Shown here piece after piece: positions 8,640 through 18,843 of a stretch of 31,498 nucleotides of DNA (its first letter is position 1; each line of letters starts with the position of its first letter). Location: NCBI GenBank assembly GCA_033557675.1, contig JAWQRM010000085.1:1-31498 (forward strand), written 5' to 3'. The position numbers were made by a program, and so were the translations under genes. Below the pieces are notes generated by a model. It was given only the letters and a program-made list of their open reading frames with translations, had not been told where the DNA came from and ran no database searches. The DNA comes from Coptodactyla brooksi (taxonomy: Eukaryota; Arthropoda; Insecta; Coleoptera; Scarabaeidae).

Positions 8640-10660
8640 AGTGATGCATTTAAAATTCTATAATTTGGGAAGCGATAACCAACAATTATTCAGAATATGC
8701 ATTCTGAAATTTACATATCCAAATACATCATACGTACCATCAGTTCTAAAGTTAAGGATGTTACGTAAAGGCAATTCCAATAGCAACTGGAATTTTAGAA
8801 TGCGCCGTCATTTGGAAGTCTCCATTTGGAAGCTTTCAAACATAGAGCTTCGTGGGAGGTTATAATATGCTTTACTGGTGCTCGTAGCACTTTTTTGAGA
8901 CATCTATTTGCAATCTTCCTTTTGATGTTGATTTTGGAGTATTCCTTCACGTCTCGCCTCGATAGGTTCGCATTGTTAATACGAATGACTTGCAGAATAG
9001 TATTTTAGGTAGGTTTCGTCCAGATTTTTGATTTATGGGCAGCTGCAGTTTAGTAGAATTTCTTTTTGTGAAGATTTCGATTTAGTGTGAAAATTTCTAA
9101 TCGCTATCCAGTTAAGATAATGTAGATGTTATAACTGAGCCTTTCTTCCATGGATTATTCTTTCGATTTAGACTTGAGCTTTCGTTGGTGTTTATTCTAG
9201 TTAGGGTAAACCTTTTGTTTTTCATTTCAATTGGATTTCAAAGCGAAAACCAATTTGTTTACCGAATATATAATGGGAAAAATCCAGAAAAATGAAAAGG
9301 ACATTTCTTACATAAACATTTCTTCATGCATAAAGATTGTTACGTCTAGGAATACAGTTGTAACCAACTTATTACTTAACAGGCGATGAAAGAAATATCG
9401 TCTAAGTAATGTTTCACTAAGAATCTTCTCTTTGGAGAAAGGTACCTATTTCCATTCCAATTCTTCCCCATTCCAATTGTCGCGCACGTGATGCTGTTGT
9501 AAGGCGAGCAAATTTATTCGCCGAAAAGTATTTGCATGTAATAAGGAAGTGTGCCTTCGCCGTGGTGATCTTTGGCTTGATAACGCGCAACCTTTTGTCT
9601 CATAGAGGGGTTGAATTCGGAATGAGAGTTTTGTAACGATTTTAGATCGATGTTACACGCTTGCCAAACTTATGGGACAGCAGGCCGTGATTGTGCTCCA
9701 CTAAGTATGCACATATTCAGGGACGGTACGGTGGTATACCAGTTACTCGACCGGCCCGATACCCGTTTTCGAGATCAACACAGATAACAGCCATGAACAT
9801 GAGAATTATACAAATCACATCATGTCCGCCGAACCCCGTCGCACGATTGATATAATTTATTTGTTTTTTTGTCGCTCTCTTAATAATAAATGATAATTAA
9901 AATATTATTCTAATTACTAATTTGACTTTTCCAAGGCATTACTTAAAAGCAGTTAATTGCTGGAATGAAAGACGGAGATACAAAATCAAGGAAACAAGTG
10001 CATATAAACATATGAAAATTTAATTACATATACAATCATCTGCTGCATTCTACTCGTCGAATCCATATATTGAGCTCATAGGCGCCACTTCCTCGTTTGA
10101 ATAATTCACTAGCATGTTTGAATGTACTCCGTTCAGATCGTACGAGTTACAACGCGTACGCAACAAAAATGCATAAAATGTGAAAATGATGTAATAGAAA
10201 CGATCTTTGTAGAACCAAAGGGAACAGGATTTAGGCATACATTTTTCTTTAACTTTAATAAATTAGATATCAATAGTTTCTTTTTCGCTATTATTTGCTA
10301 TCCTATTGATTTTCTATCTATGACATTTAAGTTAATGAATACAGGTAAAAAAGTCTCCTTGAAAAGGTCGCTGGAAAATGTTTCGTACACGTATGTACAG
10401 TGTGTCGCAAAGAAATGCATCCACACTATTTCAAGTTCATTTTGAATTACCGCTGCAAGTGCGATATCCTAGCAGAAGTGTAAGGTTCATTTAGGAGACC
10501 GTTTCAAACTGATCTGTCTACTAGACTTACCATCAGACGAAATAAAGATAAGTTAGAAGCGGGTGGGACTTCCTCAGAATGTCCGTAAGCAAGTTCCTGA
10601 AGGTGTTTTAAACGAGTCGCCCAAATTCACGAACAACTGTTCGAACCTTAATTTATGAGT
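8640..10660. other. unassigned stretch
   Basis: No family was recognised. A minus-strand stretch around 8830-9000 reads open with basic residues (LSRRDVKEYSKINIKRKIA), faintly like a transposase helix-turn-helix region, but too little to call. CCATTCCAATT occurs twice near 9451-9478. At 10396-10413 the string TACAGTGTGTCGCAAAG resembles terminal repeats of insect DNA transposons, but no partner was found. Confidence 0.45.
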
Positions 10661-10664
10661 CAAG

Positions 10665-11935
10665 TTAACCCTGTTATGCTCCTCGGATCAATATGACCAG
10701 AAACGGATTTTCATGTTCTAGAACTTTGTCATCTCTCATTATTTGTTTCGTAGATTTTGTGATTTTGTTTGTTGGTACGTAAAGTATAATATTTCTAAAC
10801 AGTTTTTACAAGAAGTTATTATTAATTTTTTTAAACAAGATTGTTACGTAACCCTTGGGTTATTATGACCCAAAGCTATTTAGATTTATTTGATTTTATG
10901 TAATTTTATTTTTAACCTTATTTATATGAATACTATAAGTATATTGTAACTATATAGCAACCAAAAAGATCCCATTCATACTGGTCGAATATGCAAGTCT
11001 GTTCATGTCTGTTCGTACATACAAATATAACATATAAACAGGAAACGCAGACAGCACACTTTAATTTTTTTACATACAGTGTTGAATAAGCATCATCATA
11101 AATAATGGCGAGGCGTTTTCTATCTGCTGAAGAAATAGCAGAGGTAGATGCAAATGCATTCCATGATGAAGTTACTTCTGAGGTTGAAAATCATACCAGC
11201 GATGATACCGATTATGGAAAATCCGACGTAGTGCATACAAATACTGTGATTCCTGTGCAGTTACTACAGTCAAAAGACAAAGTTGTATCTTGGATGTTAG
11301 AATCTTTCGCTCAAAGTGGACGAGCATCTAGTCAAAATGTAATAAAAATTACTCTTGGTCCAACCAGAAAACATTATGTTGAAAATGAGCAATATCGAAG
11401 ATTGGAAAGTGTATGGATGCGATTGGGGAGGTCTGGATAATATTACAACACAAGCATATACAAGATTATTGTTGTTGGCAGGAGCTTATAAACCACACGG
11501 GAATCAAAGAAAAGATTTGTGGGATGCAGAAATCGGCAGATCTATTTTTCGCGCAACGATTTCGTTGAAAATTTTGTATCGAATATCAGGTGTATCACAT
11601 TTTGACGATAAGGTCTACTGTTAAGAAAGGAAAGCAAGTGACAAACAGTCCTTTCAAACAGTATATTCCCAGCAAGCCAGCAAAGTATGGCATCATCAAC
11701 TCTTTGTGACAGTCGTAATTCCTACTCCATGAAATCTCAGGTTTATACAGGAGAATGTCCCAATGAAGCACAAAAAAAATCAAGGGATGCGAGTAGTTTT
11801 AGACCTAACATATGAATTCGGGGAGCAAATGTTACACGTGATAATCTTTTCATGTCCAAAAAATTAGGTGAAATACTCCTCAAAAGAAAACTTACAAAGT
11901 TAGGAACGGTTAGAAAAAATATACCCGAACTTGAA
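10665..11935 (+). mobile_element. piggyBac-like element copy 1, left end intact, right end lost
   Basis: TTAA at 10665-10668 is followed by CCCTGTTATGCTCCTCGG, a plausible piggyBac terminal repeat next to its TTAA target. About 436 bp of leader precede the transposase start at 11105. Similarity to the second copy (17553 onward) ends near 11935, after which the sequence is unrelated, so the 3' part including the right repeat was deleted or replaced. Confidence 0.75.
11105..11935 (+). pseudogene. piggyBac-like transposase, broken
   Basis: The ATG at 11105 opens with MARRFLSAEEIAEVDANAF and an acidic stretch, the usual start of piggyBac transposases. A frameshift near 11400 leads to the PGBD domain (ITTQAYTRLLLLAGAYK, then DLWDAEIGRSIFRATI) ending HFDDK near 11610. 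The piece with the first catalytic Asp is missing. Sequence resumes at 11660 with QYIPSKPAKYGIIN and SYSMKSQVYTGECPNEA, then VVLDLTYEFG and, in shifted frames, the TRDNLF (second catalytic Asp) and LGTVRKN blocks. The final Asp and cysteine-rich tail are absent. The enzyme would normally excise precisely from TTAA. This copy is dead. Confidence 0.85.
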
Positions 11936-12039
11936 AATATACCCGCAATGAAGATCTCATTGATATAGTTGTCATACCTAGTTACACAGATCACGAAAAG
12001 TTGTTTTCAAGTTGTAAGATAAAATTATTGTGGAGTCTA

Positions 12040-12055
12040 GATTTAACGACTGATA
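12040..12055 (+). repeat. 16-nt direct repeat, first copy
   Basis: GATTTAACGACTGATA occurs here and, identical, at 12930-12945. The pair brackets the region with the hammerhead-like copy 2 and the antisense transposase end. At the second site it is followed by GTTAAATC, making a palindrome. Confidence 0.7.
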
Positions 12056-12180
12056 TCAGTTTAACACAAGTTATATGTAAATAAACCATGCAACACAAAC
12101 ATCAATTTTTATTTGAGGGTTTGTTAACTTTGGCTTGGTAACAATGTTAATATAAATTAGCATCATCATAAATTAGCATC

Positions 12181-12290
12181 GTCTTTCATCGCTCCTGATG
12201 ATGTTAACCGGATTACCGACACGTGGGTCGGACACTCTCTTTCCAATTTTGATATAGTGGTGTCATTTCTTTTAGCTTTATATCTAATGT
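12181..12290 (+). repeat. hammerhead-like dispersed repeat, copy 2
   Basis: It keeps CTGATGA at 12195-12201 and the downstream TTTTGATATAGTGGTG block. Stem II is damaged (GTTAAC against GGATTACC), GAAA is now GACA (12218-12221) and stem I pairs poorly. The 17 nt at 12181-12197 are the exact reverse complement of 3845-3861. Just upstream, AAATTAGCATC is tandemly repeated (near 12156-12180). Confidence 0.55.
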
Positions 12291-12365
12291 CCAAAAAGTT
12301 TGAATAATTATCTCAGAAATCATAAACCATGTTTTAAAAACATTAACTATTGATAAATTTTTGTA

Positions 12366-12670
12366 TATAACTCAAAAAGTGCTCAAAACTATCACCATTA
12401 ACTGCTGCTTGACAGTGATAAATTCTGTCGTCAAATTGGTGTGTCACGTTTCCCAGTATTTCAGAAGTCGTCGCAGTAAATATTCTTTATATGACACAAG
12501 AGAAGAAATCAAGTGGAGAGAGATTCAGGGAACGCAGTTGCCACTCGATCACTCCATGACATCCAATAAACAGCAGTATTCGTCAGTAGCAGGTACAATA
12601 GCTTGTTATAAAGTTCTAGGTGCAACGATCAGAGCTCCATGAAATGAGAATGGCCCAATAATGGTGTTTC
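12366..12670 (-). pseudogene. DUF4817/DD41D-type transposase C-terminal remnant, antisense
   Basis: On the minus strand, pieces appear in family order: TIIGPFSFHGALIV (near 12668-12625), then WIGCHGVIEW.LRSLNLSPLDFF (to about 12503), holding a plausible third catalytic Asp in LSPLD, then HQFDDRIYHCQAAVNGDSFEHFL down to about 12372. The HDG block with the second Asp is not recognisable, and a stop interrupts after DFF. It belongs to the same broad family as 4395-5251 but is a different lineage. The plus-strand open frame 12361-12642 is a shadow of it. Confidence 0.7.
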
Positions 12671-12699
12671 TGCCAGCTCAAATACCAGCCTACTCAAGA

Positions 12700-13600
12700 T
12701 GCTGGGCTTCGTAGGGCTAGAGAATTGGAGGATCTACCGGAAAACTACATTTGTGCTTATTAATATAAAAATTACCTAGAAATGCTCAAATATAGAGCAA
12801 AAGATTATTGCAGCATGTGTGAGAACTTTTGTATATAATTTTCAAGCTGAATAGGACGTTTTCAATAACCTCACGACCGATAAAAGTGTTCCCTTGTTAA
12901 ACTTCTTTACTTGCCTTGCCTACTGTATGGATTTAACGACTGATAGTTAAATCCTGAACCGCTACAATTTTGCTTTACCGTGTGAAATAGTGCGAAGGCT
13001 GCGACATCGGGTTCGTGTGAAAATTTTTCTTTTTACTACAGTTTACAAGTAAAGTACGACGCGGTATAATATATACAGCTATTATATCGGTAACCAAGAA
13101 CCAACGGTTTTTTTTATGGAGACCTGATTACTTTTGTTTATCATGCTGGTATATATACCAAAAAAGGGTTTTGTGCGTTGTACACTATTTATTACGGCCT
13201 TTGTTTACGATATTTTTACAAGCAGTGGGCGTTGATCTGCTCTGCTTGACCCTCTGTGGATATCTGTTGCATGTCGTCAATAAATGAGTTACGTAGGGTA
13301 AAAATTAATCCCTACAACAAGATGAAGCAGTGTGGTGTATTCTTGTCGAAACCTTATATGCTACGGACAAATAGAAACTTCATTCCTACAAAAACAAAAG
13401 ACAATTGTAATATACAACAGATCTAGTAATAAAAGGTGGTGTAAGCAAGAAAGGGTTTAAAAATATTGCCAACGTTCGACAGGGCACACATCAGCCGTTT
13501 GTAGATATTTTTCTCCATTTTGGATAAGATTTCTTGAGTAATAGTTTATAAAAATATTCTAAAATAAAATAAATCCTTAAAATCCCACTTGAACATAAAA
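12700..13600. other. unassigned non-coding stretch
   Basis: No coding signal. It contains the second copy of the 16-nt repeat (12930-12945) and the palindrome GGTATATATACC near 13149-13160. Confidence 0.45.
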
Positions 13601-13621
13601 AAGAATACTAAGTTAAAAAAA

Positions 13622-14137
13622 TTACAATAGCGGTTCAAATAGGCCACCCTGATATGCCAAACAGTAACCTAATCTCTCACAGAAATTCCTTCCCACGTTA
13701 GAAAGTATTTCAGGTGTGAGAAGGTTTCAGGTTGTTTCTATTATCTCAGCTGTCAGGGCAACCAGATTTTTGCTCGCTCGTGGCCGTACACGGCCTGTTT
13801 CAAGAAGCTCCACAAAAAAAACTCGTTTGGGGACAAATCTGGAGATCTCGCTGGTCATTTAATATCCCCTTTCCCACTCACAATGCGATTAGGAAATGAA
13901 TTTGTTAAAAATTCTTTAACTATAGCCGCATTATGTGCCGGGCAGCCGTCTTGCTGATAACAAACACCATCCAACTCTATTCCGGGAATGTTGCGGATAG
14001 CAGGAAGTATTTGCGTATCTAACAATTCTACGCACTTCCGGGAAGTTAAGATCCCATCAATAGAAAAAGGGCCTATTAAATGGTCACCAATCAGAATTCC
14101 AGTCCAAACGTTCAGTTCTTGCGGATATTGAGTACGA
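13622..14137 (-). pseudogene. DUF4817-type transposase catalytic domain, antisense, with E as third residue
   Basis: Read leftward from 14137: LNVWTGILIGDHLIGPFSID, GILTSRKCVELLDTQILPAI, NIPGIELDGVCYQQDGCPAH (second Asp, codon 13948-13950), IVKEFLTNSFPNR, then SPDLSPNEFFLWSFLKQAVY (Glu codon 13822-13824), giving 41 residues between. A tryptophan codon before PARSPD is TGA (13855-13857), and stops and a frameshift follow at VAL and TAEII. The tail YQGGLFEPLL ends at TAA (13622-13624). The N-terminal helix-turn-helix and the first Asp are missing; the antisense Tigger begins immediately beyond. Relatives use the complete domain for TA-targeted transposition. This copy is broken but young enough to read easily. 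Confidence 0.85.
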
Positions 14138-14183
14138 ATTGAACATCAATATAATACACAATATTTCATGAACATCTATTTCC

Positions 14184-15545
14184 GTGATTTGAGTAATATA
14201 CAATTTAATGGTTTTTTAGTTGCGAATTTCACAATCACCCTCTTACCTACAGTCATTCCTGAGGAATCTATGTTCACAGCTTCCATAAATTCATTCTTCA
14301 AACTTGTTTCTTCTACTATGTCCTCCATTATACTATCCCCTGAATTGGTTAGAATATCATCCGCTTCAATCTTACTTTCTCGGTTTAATCTTATATTTTT
14401 ATCAGATTTTTACATTTTCTTTGTTTACAACATTATCCGGGATATTTTGCACAGCGTCTGATGATATTATTATCTCCGAACCCGGAGAAACACATTTTCT
14501 GGGTGCTGACTTGGCAGCTTCTAGTAATAGTTCTTCAAATGACTTTTCTTTCCTGCGATGTGACGGACTCCACAAAAGTTCCATCTTCTGTCCATGTGGA
14601 AGGTTTACTACACAAGAGTGTGCACTGTCTTGCCATAACCATCTACTGTTTTCCTCTGCCACTTGACTAATTCTCCGTCCTAAACCTGCTTTATAGGCCG
14701 CAAAACATTTATGTCCAGGAGTCGCAGAACGTGGATGGAATACGGCTTTAACTTTAATATTATTATATCGGCCTCAATCGCCTACTTTACCATTTCCAAC
14801 GTCATGTGGGAACTATGACCAACATAAATTAACACGGTAGGCTTTGCTCGTTTCCAGCTTCATTCAACCATTTTTGATTGCGCAGGGTATTCCTGGAAAT
14901 TCAATCTCGGCAGAAACTAGCAAAAATTCCAAACATTTTTGTCTTTATACACTATTAGAGGAGGAAGTTTTCACCAATGGCGTTGCACCGTATCAACACC
15001 ATAATGTTCTCCTTCCCGCTTTCTAATGTGCCTTGATGGGATGATAAAGACTTCTTTCCTACCTTCTTGGCTCACTAGGATCAAGACAGAAACTCTTGAT
15101 GGAACGATTAAGAGTCCAAATTTCTTCAGGTCCTATATTTGTAGTTACATCTTTCAGAAACTTAAACTATTCATTAATTAAGAATAAATCAAGACTTTTT
15201 TGATGTTGAAAGAAATCATTTTCGGGAACTCCATTCTTGAATGGAGTTACAATTTTATTGTCATTGACGTTTCTATCAATAATCTCTAAGACCTCCTTTT
15301 TGTACAAATCAAATCCCAACTTCTCCATAGTTTTAAGCATTTTCGCTAGTTCATTCTTTCATGTAAGAGCAGGAGGGTACCTATGTGTGGTGCCTTTAAC
15401 ACCCCGAGTCCCTTTTACTTGAGTAAATGTTGTTGCTTTTGGGATTTTACAAACCTTTGCAGTTTTGTACAAAATCAATCAGTCTTTTCTGATGAATGTT
15501 TCGAGTTGTTAAATGGTATTCTTTCTTAATACAATTTCGTACCAT
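14184..15545 (-). pseudogene. pogo/Tigger-type transposase, antisense, catalytic Asp changed to Val
   Basis: ATG is at 15545 on the minus strand, next to a TCTTTTGCAG acceptor-like site. The start reads MVRNCIKKEYHLTTRN, a psq-type helix-turn-helix, then PIPKATTFTQVKGTRG and HRYPPAL. The second binding region reads LGFDLYKKEVLEIIDRNVND then VTPFKNGVP. The catalytic part has PPLIVYKDKNVWNF (near 14960), then LIYVGHSSHM (near 14830), where the family has Asp before GHSSH, and LRLLDINVLRPIK (near 14710) with the third Asp. The C-terminus has VGKRVIVKFATKK (near 14250-14210). Frameshifts and stops are numerous. No terminal repeats were found. These enzymes are domesticated in some hosts, but this copy is clearly dead. 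Confidence 0.75.
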
Positions 15546-15660
15546 TTCTATAGTCCTGCAAAAGATAGAAGAATATTTTGTAGGAAAAATAAATACAAAT
15601 CTCATGTTGGGGTAAGGGTAACCTATTGAACATTACACTTACCCCAGTGTTTATTAAAAG

Positions 15661-15775
15661 AGACAGAGCCACTTAGTTGGCGAAACGTACAATGAGATAT
15701 TAAATTATTGTTTTGGTGAAGTGGTAACTAGTGGCCAACTTGTTACAACGCCAAAAGTTCCAAATTTACAAGTTA
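15661..15775 (+). repeat. hammerhead-like dispersed repeat, copy 3 (core lost)
   Basis: It keeps a stem-II-like hairpin (GCCA at 15668-15671, TGGC at 15678-15681) followed by GAAACGTAC, but CTGATGA and GTC are gone. The downstream part, TTTTGGTGAAGTGGTAAC then TTGTTACAACGCCAAAAGTT, matches copy 1 well. Confidence 0.5.
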
Positions 15776-15779
15776 GGAA

Positions 15780-17477
15780 GAGATAGTGTTTTCTGAATAT
15801 AGGCAATCGGAAGTGAAAGTGTTCTACGTGTATTCCGAATGTTTCTGTTACTAGACAGATTTAATAAAAAAAAAACACTACACAGTTTACTCACGTCAAT
15901 AATTTCCTCATTAATTTTTTATTTAATACGGGATTAGATTTCGCAAATCAATCTGTTCGTGCACATTTTAGCTGTCAAATAATCGTATTAAAGTTAATCC
16001 CAATCTGTGAGGTCAGAAAATCTTATATATATGCTTGTCTAGAAAGGAAGGTAATCTTTTATATTCTTATATTCGGTTCTATTGCAACCTAACATTTTTT
16101 GTGAGCGCCTACTTGTTTGAATTAAACTCCAGCGGTTATAACTGAGTCATTTTATTTAACAATTATTTTCATCCGGCCCAATTGACTCGCCCAATAATAA
16201 GCGAGTTCGCGAAGTGCGGCTTAATACGAATTAATGACACCAGCACATGCTCCCGAGCTGTCAGACGCTTGGCCATAGTTAGTGCCCTTGGCGGACAAAC
16301 AAACGAATAATACGCCCCTGAATAACACACATTCAATTGGCCGCTGATTGAGAATCTTTTGTACGAGCGCCACACATCGTGCCCAGGCCGTATTTCTATC
16401 ACAATGCCATTTATCTGAATTCATATACATTCACGCGGGTTCGTCGTCTTATCTTGCATTGGCATCACCGCGACGTGTGCGCGTATGTTACACAATCACA
16501 GAGTAGGGTTGATCGTATTGATAAAAAAGTGTATACGTAATCGTACGTAATCAATGGATGAAGTTGGTGAGTAAACGAAATTTGAATAGAATTTGGTAAT
16601 TCTGCTTCAAATTCTCGTAAAATTTGACTTAAGTTTGTCAACCAAGAGGTTGGTGTTAACAAAAGCACTTAATTAACAAGCAAATATCCTCTAGTTTGCT
16701 TAACAAGCGTAAGCACTGGAGGAGTTGTGCAAAGCATTCCTGGAACACAGAACACTGGCAGGCAGGCTTTGCACAAAAAATGCCTCTGCCGTAGTTAGTT
16801 ACTGTAGCGATTCAGTTTATGTGGGTTGATTGGCTCTCTCCGATTAAATTGCTGACGTCAACGTGGTTAATTCCTTTGGTTGGTTTCTTGGTACAAAACC
16901 GTGCCCGCGGTTTACTAACAATATTAGTTGAGTGGCGTGTCAAAATGACAATTGTCTAATGATCCATTGGCAGCGAAAACTAGTCACATTTTGCAATCAT
17001 TATTGTTGGTGAACAACGTAATAGTGACACCTTGCGTGCACTGTTGATTAATCAATCTGCATTTTAGATCTTCGAGTACAGCAATTACAAATGAGGAGTC
17101 CATCAGGAGATAGCTACAATACAATTGCGTTTGTGGACTAAATTATGCACACCTTCTTGAGGTCACCGTATAAGATTTTGTGTATAAAATGTGTGAACAT
17201 AGACAAATTTTATAAGAGAAATATGCAGAATTCTAGTTTTTCTCAAAAGATTTTTACTAATTTTTAAAATTTCCTATTTTAGTTAAGTTGAAACAATTGC
17301 TTAACTCTGTGGGTAATAACAAAAATTGAAGATAATGATGATAATGTTATACATATTATCATGATATATACGATGTAACAAATAATGTGTTCTTTGCCTA
17401 TATGTTGCGTATTTGGGACAAAGAAACATATTTAAATATGCACAACTTATTTTTTATAAGCTTAACAAATGCTCTTC

Positions 17478-17480
<3 letters not shown>
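15780..17480. other. non-coding stretch with a GC-richer, motif-dense interval
   Basis: No gene was recognised. Bases 16150-16500 are GC-richer than the surroundings, non-repetitive within the window and hold several TAAT/ATTA-type sites (for example ATACGAATTAATGAC). The minus-strand open frames there (16169-16402, 16221-16430) match no family I know. Bases 16850-17060 hold a TGACGTCA-like site (GCTGACGTCAACG, near 16851) and the palindrome TGTCA-AAA-TGACA at 16938-16950. It may be host regulatory DNA, which is inference only. Confidence 0.35.
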
Positions 17481-17520
<40 letters not shown>

Positions 17521-17552
17521 TATTATATATGATATACATAATATATCATATA
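17481..17552. repeat. (TA)n microsatellite with AT palindrome
   Basis: About fifteen TA units from 17482, followed by ATATGATATA-CATAA-TATATCATAT (17527-17551). It sits exactly where the left part of piggyBac copy 2 should continue and may have replaced or grown over it. Confidence 0.9.
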
Positions 17553-18426
17553 AATAGAGAACTCGGACAGCGCACTTCAGTTTCTTTATATACTGTGTTA
17601 AATATCTTCCATCATACATAATGGCGAGGCGACTTCTATCTGATGAAGAAATAACAGAGATAAATGCAAATGTATCTGACATCCGGGTGAAGCACCAGAA
17701 AAAAATCGAGGGATTCGAGTAGTTTTAGACCTAACGCATGAACTCGTTGGCAAAATGTTACATATCATAATTTTTCATGTCGAGAAAATTAGGTGAAGTG
17801 CTCCTCAAAAGAAAACTTAAAATGTTAGGAACGGTTAGAAAAAATAAACCCGAACTTCCCGTGATTACAATAAGTAAAGAAGTACACAGTTTTACTTACA
17901 ACACAGTTTAACTTGCCTACAAAATTATATTATAAATCTAAATTATATTATAAATCATATTATTCTCATGAGCACAATGCACTGTGATAAGGAAGTGCCA
18001 GGACGACAAGAAACCACAAATGATACTAGATTATAACTTTACCAAAGGGATAGTTGATACTCAACAAGCGACTGCCGTTATACAGAAAATTCAAGATCAA
18101 CGTGGCGAAGTCGCAGTACCCCCTACATCAGGTGCAATCAGTAAAAATAAAAGTATGCAATAAATATTTGTGTAAGGTTCATGTGGTGCATTATTGTCAT
18201 CAGTGTAAAGATTAGGCAATAATTGGGTGGACATCAGAGTTTATTTGATATTCTCTCTGGTTTTTTGATTTAGGGTTTGTAATATATTTTTTTTATTATT
18301 TATATACATTTTACTTTTGTTAGCAACAGGATTGCTTTTCATCGTTGTTTGCGTTTATGTACTGTAATAAAATCTCAATATATTAATCTCGAGCTATTTT
18401 GAAACTCAGGAGAACATCAGGGTTAA
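17553..18426 (+). mobile_element. piggyBac-like element copy 2, right end intact, left end lost
   Basis: Homology to copy 1 begins just after the TA microsatellite (AGACAGC/GGACAGC.CAC leader). The right end reads CTCAGGAGAACATCAGGG (18405-18422) and abuts TTAA (18423-18426). Its reverse complement matches the left terminal repeat of copy 1 at 13 of 18 positions, starting CCCTG. The distance from copy 1 (about 7 kb) and the differences suggest separate insertions of related elements. Confidence 0.75.
17621..18160 (+). pseudogene. piggyBac-like transposase copy 2, internally deleted
   Basis: ATG 17621 gives MARRLLSDEEITEINANV, nearly identical to copy 1. The sequence then jumps to the post-CYTG region (HPGEAPEKNRGIRVVLDLTH type) with LGEVLLKRKLKMLGTVRKN, and after about 130 bp of AT-rich DNA to the C-terminal catalytic block KPQMILDYNFTKGIVDT (near 18013-18060), which holds the last conserved Asp. 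The PGBD domain and the first catalytic Asp are missing. Copy 1 and copy 2 thus cover different parts of the ancestral enzyme and overlap at the start and middle. Confidence 0.75.
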
Positions 18427-18843
18427 ACATATAAATATAGTTTAGTATAAACTTAAGTTAATTCATGTCGTAACATAACTGTCATATATATATATATATA
18501 TCTATAGATATGGATTCATTTCTAATAGTTGAAAACTGTGAAGGTATTTATATTCATAACTATTAAAATTAATTTTTATTTGTCTATTAAAATTATTTAC
18601 CAAAATCAACTATTAAAACTAATAGGGAATCAAAATCAACTATTAAATCTAATTTTCTACCAAATGTATATAAAAAATGTATTCAATTTTATCATTTGAA
18701 TTCTATGCAAAAGAAAAATTCCGCAGAAAATTTAGTACGTAAAGACAAACAGAAATTCTAAGATAAATCAAAAAAAGTATTGAAAACAATGTATCCAGAC
18801 TGGCTTTAACTGCATGTGTTGAAACATATGTAGTTAAATATTA

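Noticed and set aside
12361..12642. 93-aa plus-strand open frame
   Set aside because: Antisense of the DUF4817-type transposase end (LSPLDFF, VNGDSFEHFL on the minus strand).
14458..14496. CTGATGA followed by a CTCCG/CGGAG hairpin and AAAC, resembling a hammerhead core
   Set aside because: It lies inside the antisense Tigger coding remnant, has a long spacer after CTGATGA, lacks the G of GAAA in the right place and has no GTC or stem I partner.
14304..14666. 120-aa plus-strand open frame
   Set aside because: Shadow of the antisense Tigger; no family motif in this frame.
17639..17650. CTGATGAAGAAATAAC as a hammerhead core
   Set aside because: It is the piggyBac N-terminal coding motif (LSDEEIT); no hairpin or stem III follows.
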